DNA of 24,210 nt. Source: an uncultured Bacilli bacterium (GTDB lineage: Bacteria > Bacillota_I > Bacilli_A > RF39 > UBA660). The translations under genes and the position numbers were made by a program. Location of the stretch: contig CARMXJ010000020.1 in assembly GCA_949025205.1 (NCBI GenBank), positions 1 to 24,210 of the forward strand, in the 5' to 3' direction. Under the pieces are notes generated by a model, which saw only the letters and a program-made list of their open reading frames with translations, was not told where the DNA came from and did not search any database. The stretch's first letter is position 1. Each line of letters starts with the position of its first letter. Shown piece after piece: positions 24,041 to 24,210 of this stretch.

Positions 24041-24072
24041 CTTTCGTTCACTTTTCGTTCACTTTTCGTTCG
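24041..24072 (-). repeat. Three tandem 11-bp iterons upstream of the AlbA_2 promoter
   Basis: CTTTCGTTCA, CTTTTCGTTCA and CTTTTCGTTCG follow head to tail (24041-24072), so the unit on the gene strand is about TGAACGAAAAG. The spacing of one helical turn, directly upstream of the -35 box, is that of a binding array for an autoregulator. Confidence 0.6.
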
Positions 24073-24115
24073 CCATAAATTTAAAAAGTAAATTATATTT
24101 ATTTTAAAAGAAAAA

Positions 24116-24172
24116 TCGAACTAAAAGTTCGACTAAATATCAATATGGAGCGAATGGCGTAGATATCTACAA
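24116..24172 (-). repeat. Dispersed 3'-end element, copy D (core plus terminator)
   Basis: On the minus strand the core (24172-24147), containing the perfect palindrome GTAGATATCTAC, is followed after 14 nt by hairpin TCGAACT/AGTTCGA (24132-24116) and a T-rich run. A minus-strand gene right of the window probably ends here. Confidence 0.7.
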
Positions 24173-24210
24173 CTTTTTCACTTCTTAACGATTTGATATA
24201 TAAAATATCA

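Noticed and set aside
24041..24072. CRISPR-like array
   Set aside because: Units of 10-11 bp are contiguous without spacers; this is a tandem operator-type repeat.

Overview
This is a strongly AT-rich, Gram-positive-type stretch: purine-rich Shine-Dalgarno sites (AGGAGG-like), TTGACA/TATAAT promoters, hairpin-plus-T-tract terminators, and dense short operons with ATGA overlaps. The families seen (DUF6512, a radical-SAM/DUF4130 pair, PqqD-radical SAM, XRE-cupin with DUF2000) suggest an anaerobic low-GC Bacillota, probably a host-associated Bacilli or Clostridia lineage; I cannot place it more exactly. TGA works as a stop (ATGA gene overlaps) and Trp is TGG, so the genetic code looks standard.

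Left part (1-6.6 kb, mostly housekeeping): an unidentified 222-aa protein; a four-gene envelope operon (PAP2 phosphatase, DUF2233-type phosphodiester glycosidase, a membrane-anchored extracytoplasmic protein, and a GT2 glycosyltransferase with a GtrA membrane domain); then a nucleoside 2-deoxyribosyltransferase-like gene directly abutting a divergent aminopeptidase C (C1B) homologue. At 6.7-7.95 kb lies an SDR oxidoreductase with a C-terminal extension that appears split by a frameshift. At 8.0-8.3 kb is a compact locus with the full layout of a type I toxin-antitoxin: a 22-aa hydrophobic peptide, its own promoter, and a convergent antisense RNA with promoter and terminator.

Middle part (8.4-12 kb): a three-gene operon joins the radical SAM/HhH DNA-repair protein, its DUF4130 partner, and a divergent GroEL-like chaperonin without GroES. 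Then follows decayed accessory DNA: non-coding hairpins, a broken AbiEi antitoxin and a stump of AbiEii, a DUF6512 membrane protein, a helical-bundle protein, a PqqD-radical SAM-SPASM enzyme interrupted by one in-frame TGA, its unidentified partner protein, and a stray winged-helix fragment.

Right part (17-24.2 kb): a large UvrD-type helicase with an inserted nuclease-like domain, two zinc fingers and a C-terminal HRDC-like region; a small ribbon-helix-helix-like gene; a divergent XRE-cupin regulator and DUF2000 pair with a two-site operator; an ORF-less group II intron inserted 3 bp past a terminator; and an AlbA_2 (Schlafen-type) regulator with 11-bp iterons upstream of its promoter. A dispersed element (26-nt core plus terminator hairpin on the minus strand) recurs downstream of the minus-strand genes. 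The most notable candidates are the type I TA locus, the chaperonin in a DNA-repair operon, the intron, and the dispersed 3'-end element.
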